Shown here piece after piece: positions 62,981-64,000 of a stretch of 64,000 bases of DNA. The notes beneath the pieces are model-generated. The model searched no databases. It was not told the DNA's origin and saw only the letters and a program-made list of their open reading frames with translations. The translations under genes and the position numbers were made by a program. This DNA comes from Acetobacter suratthaniensis (lineage in GTDB: Bacteria; Pseudomonadota; Alphaproteobacteria; Acetobacterales; Acetobacteraceae), in contig NZ_JAFVMG010000003.1 of assembly GCF_017377745.1 (NCBI RefSeq), positions 124,001-188,000 of the forward strand. Direction: 5' to 3'. Position 1 is the stretch's first letter. Every line of letters begins with the position of its first letter.

Positions 62981-64000
62981 TCAGGCATGCAGCACGTTAC
63001 GGGTGAACTTGTGCGCGAGTGCGGCTGAGTCCTCAAGATCGGGCATTAAACCGATCAGTTGCAGTTCATCGCAGTACTGGGCGATCTGATCGCGGAAAGC
63101 GCCGCCTGCAACCGGGCGTATGAGCGGCTCGCTATGGAGCATGGCGCGCGCACTGTCGCTGCTCAGGGCCGGGGTGTCATCGGCAATCAGGGTGGCGACT
63201 TCATCGCGGTGGGTGTCGGCCCAGTGGGCGGCGTCCATCAGGGCCAGAACCAGTGCGGTGGCGGCTGCCGGGTCTTCGGCCAGTGCTGCGTCACTGACGC
63301 CCAGCACAAGGCTGGTGCGCTCGGCGTAATGTCCTGTGTTGCTACCGACCAGTTCGGTGAACAGATCGGGGTGTTCATGCAGAAGCTGCCAGCCAACAGG
63401 GTCGTGGGCTGCTACGGCTTCGATCTTCTGGGCCTGTGCTGCCTCGGCAATCTGGTCAACCGGCATGTCCTGCCATGTGATCCGGTTCATGGCATCCAGC
63501 CCTTTGCGGCGCATCATCACGGCAAAGAACAGCTTGTCCGCCGCATTGCGGTCGGGAATGGCCACAGTGCGGCCCATGAGCTGATCAAGCCGGGTAATGC
63601 CGCTGCTGCGCCGCACCAGCAGGCGGAAGTTGCCGGGCTGCACGCCAAGCACCAGCCGGGCGGGCAGGGTGTTGTTGAGATACTGAATCCAGATCAGGGC
63701 CGAGGCTACAGCGTAATCAAACGCCTTGTTCTGCATTGCGTCGAGCGTTTCATGGCCGTTGGCGCTGGAGGAAACAACCTCGATATCCAGATTGTAATGG
63801 GCAAAAAAGCCCTTTTGCTGGGCGGCTGCAAAAACCGGACAATGCTCCGCTCCAGACCAGCCAAGGCGCAGTTTGCGGTAAGAACCATCCGGCTGCGCAC
63901 GTGGGTGCCTGTTATGCAGGTGCGGAGCAAGAATAAGCCCTGCGGCAGTGGCGGTGCTGGCAAGAACAGCCCCGGTAAGCAGGGCGCGACGCGAGAGGGA
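62981..64000 (-). CDS. ABC transporter substrate-binding protein (NMT1/SsuA-like), 5' end off-window
   Basis: The frame is open to the right edge, so the start lies beyond 64000 and ~340 residues are visible. The visible N-terminus is SLSRRALLTGAVLASTATAAG, a Tat-type leader with twin Arg. The mature part reads LRLGWSGAEHCPVFAAAQQKGFFAHYNLDIEVV, a hallmark of NitT/TauT-type binding proteins; SGITRLDQLMGRTVAIPDRNAADK and ALVLALMDAAHWADTHRDEVATLI follow. Ligands of the family include nitrate, sulfonates, taurine and thiamin precursors; none can be chosen here. Permease and ATPase genes may lie to the right. Confidence 0.9.
   Translation of the reverse strand, partial: SLSRRALLTGAVLASTATAAGLILAPHLHNRHPRAQPDGSYRKLRLGWSGAEHCPVFAAAQQKGFFAHYNLDIEVVSSSANGHETLDAMQNKAFDYAVASALIWIQYLNNTLPARLVLGVQPGNFRLLVRRSSGITRLDQLMGRTVAIPDRNAADKLFFAVMMRRKGLDAMNRITWQDMPVDQIAEAAQAQKIEAVAAHDPVGWQLLHEHPDLFTELVGSNTGHYAERTSLVLGVSDAALAEDPAAATALVLALMDAAHWADTHRDEVATLIADDTPALSSDSARAMLHSEPLIRPVAGGAFRDQIAQYCDELQLIGLMPDLEDSAALAHKFTRNVLHA

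Noticed and set aside
63706-63963. Apparent separate small gene or frameshift at the start of the substrate-binding gene
   Set aside because: Translating the main frame shows it continues open to the window edge with a normal Tat leader, so the other frame is a shadow and no frameshift is needed.

Overview
The window looks like chromosomal core genome of an acetic acid bacterium (Acetobacteraceae, most probably Acetobacter or a close relative). The supports are a high-GC sequence, alphaproteobacterial proteins throughout (an RNase E with an acidic insert in its S1 domain, a maf / RNase G-like / yacG operon), a short-form HisG, and an HpnR-like hopanoid C-3 methylase, an enzyme known from 3-methylhopanoid makers such as Acetobacter. 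This assignment is by recognition only. There are no rRNAs, insertion sequences, phage genes or CRISPR arrays.

Region 1 (1-7.1 kb) is part of a flagellar cluster. The tail of a glycosyltransferase is followed by flgG-flgA-flgH on the minus strand and flgF-flgK-flgL on the plus strand; the two groups diverge from a 345-base spacer. Region 2 (7.1-15 kb) holds surface and signalling functions: a TonB-dependent receptor behind a complete cobalamin riboswitch with a strong promoter, a globin-coupled diguanylate cyclase, a MntH-type metal transporter and a methyl-accepting chemotaxis protein. Region 3 (15-24.6 kb) is information processing: tRNA-Phe, the operon infA-maf-(RNase G-like)-yacG, hisG-hisD, rne with a long leader, a cell-wall amidase, and two tandem tRNA-Leu(CAG) genes, each with its own promoter.

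Region 4 (24.8-38.7 kb) is metabolism: an NDUFA9-like dehydrogenase, glutamate synthase gltD-gltB, oligoendopeptidase F with an ABC1/UbiB-like kinase, ispH, thrB and rnhA. Region 5 (38.8-52.6 kb) carries an OmpA-like protein, NAD kinase coupled to a glycosyltransferase, a TPR / GT9 pair, thrS, infC (apparently with an ATA start), a SIMPL-domain protein, an orphan response regulator, two transporters and an ABC-F ATPase. Region 6 (52.7-64 kb) has ndk, hpnR, a chorismate-lyase-like gene, a copper chaperone, an HNH nuclease, GluQ-RS, two tandem aminotransferases with an EamA exporter, an AT-rich membrane diguanylate cyclase, and a Tat-type substrate-binding protein that runs off the right edge.

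Two links cross the regions. Cobalamin uptake (riboswitch plus receptor) may supply the B12-type radical SAM enzyme HpnR. Two diguanylate cyclases and a chemoreceptor sit in the same 64 kb as the flagellar rod and hook genes. No wholly new multi-gene system was seen. The most useful leads are the infC start codon, the compact riboswitch expression platform, the chorismate-lyase-like gene, the reduced RNase G-like protein and the AT-rich cyclase. All coordinates and motifs were read by eye; no database search was run.
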